The notes under the pieces: model-generated
The model's input: the letters and a program-made list of their open reading frames with translations, nothing else
What the model was told of the DNA's origin: nothing
Databases searched by the model: none
Shown here: in pieces, positions 63,312 through 64,000 of the stretch
Position numbering within the stretch: the first letter of the stretch is position 1
Layout of the letters: each line of letters opens with the position of its first letter
Assembly: GCA_964558465.1 (NCBI GenBank)
Contig: CAZLEF010000007.1
Location: 1 to 64,000 of the forward strand
Source: JACJYC01 sp964558465
GTDB taxonomy: Bacteria > Bacteroidota > Bacteroidia > Chitinophagales > Saprospiraceae
Reading direction: 5' to 3'
DNA: 64,000 nucleotides
Made by a program: the position numbers and the translations under genes

Positions 63312-63620
63312 ATGAAATTACGTGAAATTGCCCATTCCCGGACGGGTGACAAGGGGAATATCGTCAATATTTCGGTGATTGTCTACCAGCCGGATCATTA
63401 TCCTTTCCTGGTGGAATTCCTTACCGCCGAACGGGTAAAAACCTTTTTTTCCGGTATCGTAACAGGGGAGGTCGTCCGGTATGAGATCCCGTCCATAGGG
63501 GCGTTAAATTTTGTATTGCACGGCGCCTTAGGCGGCGGAGTCACCCGGTCTCTGGCCCTGGATGCACATGGCAAATCCCTTTCTTCGGCTTTGTTGGATA
63601 TGGAACTGGACCGGGAATAA
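63312..63620 (+). CDS. AtuA C-terminal-domain-like small protein
   Basis: A 102-residue protein whose ATG directly follows the atuA stop. The start MKLREIAHSRTGDKGNIVNI carries the HSRTGDKG motif, and NFVLHGALGGGVTRSLALD closes it; both are typical of the C-terminal domain (AtuA_C) that in other organisms is fused to AtuA. The two subunits probably form one complex. The gene ends at 63620 with no clear terminator but with a hairpin-type repeat 90 bp on. Confidence 0.85.
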   Translation: MKLREIAHSRTGDKGNIVNISVIVYQPDHYPFLVEFLTAERVKTFFSGIVTGEVVRYEIPSIGALNFVLHGALGGGVTRSLALDAHGKSLSSALLDMELDRE

Positions 63621-64000
63621 TCAACCGGTATCAGGAATTTTTATGGTTTGAAAAATTTCAACACAAGCGGGATAAAATTCCGCAAGTCGGAGACTTGGGA
63701 GTAGCCGCGGGTTGATTTGTTGATGCGTTGATGCGTTGATTTGAGAACGGCCGTATTCAAATCAACAAATCAACATATCAACGGCTTGCCGCTCGTCCGA
63801 AAACAACCTTATCCGACCTAAAAACGAAGTGTTAAAGTATCGTTAAAAAAATCTCCCGAACCTCCGAAAACCCTTTATTTTCAATCGTTTCCCGGTTTTT
63901 TATCCAATTAAATTTTCAAAAAAAAGGCCATCGACCAATTGCCCGGACTCATCAGATTCCTCCTGGTTTTCATCGAGAATATTTTCAACTTTTCCGATAC
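63621..64000. other. Intergenic region to the window end
   Basis: Apart from the octamer palindrome at 63711-63782 I see no gene. The last 200 bases are AT-rich with poly-A/T runs and could be promoter sequence for a gene beyond the window. Confidence 0.5.
63711..63782 (+). repeat. Palindromic octamer repeat, right copy
   Basis: Four units (ttgatttg, ttgatgcg, ttgatgcg, ttgatttg), the same centre agaacggccgtattcaaat as the left copy, and a complementary arm of caac/aaat units. Same orientation as the copy at 60511; together they bracket the transporter-atuA operon. Confidence 0.9.

Overview
The window comes from a member of the Bacteroidota, most likely the Saprospiria. The signs are several secreted proteins with a C-terminal type IX secretion (T9SS) sorting domain, a hybrid one-polypeptide two-component regulator, a GIN-domain lipoprotein, DUF2202 and GH92 proteins, and TAnnTTTG-like promoter elements. 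This is inferred from gene content; no rRNA or tRNA gene was recognised. Most of the window is fairly GC-rich, but about 43.1-53.0 kb is clearly AT-rich and looks acquired.

Layout. 0-5.4 kb: 3' end of a T9SS adhesin, lgt, a GIN-domain lipoprotein, and an mnmH-EAD11-like gene pair. 5.7-24.4 kb: five very large minus-strand genes (640, about 2248, 1110, 1151 and 1062 aa), apparently co-transcribed. None has an assigned function; the first protein ends in a LAS-type metallopeptidase signature. 24.8-34.3 kb: a secreted glucose/sorbosone dehydrogenase, a PQQ alcohol dehydrogenase with cytochrome c, an ECF sigma factor with a membrane partner, a DUF2202 lipoprotein and a GH92 alpha-mannosidase, with a relic of a hybrid regulator beside the GH92 gene. 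34.5-42.7 kb: an unknown cytoplasmic protein, a T9SS protein, a 1643-aa protein of three seven-repeat arrays, and a small exported protein.

43.1-53.2 kb is the AT-rich island. It holds a DUF1801 protein, an HxlR regulator divergent from an SDR/quinone-oxidoreductase pair with two perfect operator palindromes, a GH3 glycosidase, a propeller lipoprotein and an M43 metalloprotease. The right part is punctuated by three same-orientation copies of a multi-hairpin element whose end lies 9-11 bp from gene stop codons, giving a cassette-like look. 53.3-63.6 kb: a hybrid two-component regulator divergent from an MFS sugar symporter, a DUF4062 protein with a possible sensor domain, and a CitMHS transporter-AtuA-AtuA_C operon bracketed by two copies of a palindromic octamer repeat.

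A theme across the window is short repeats sitting exactly at gene 3' ends. A 16-26 bp arm palindrome (core accgatcSgatcgct) occurs five times. In three genes it is translated as an Arg/Ser/Asp tail, in two of which it also supplies the stop codon. Tandem 7-mers, 8-mers and CTTACGACT repeats occupy other gene ends, again supplying stop codons in two cases.
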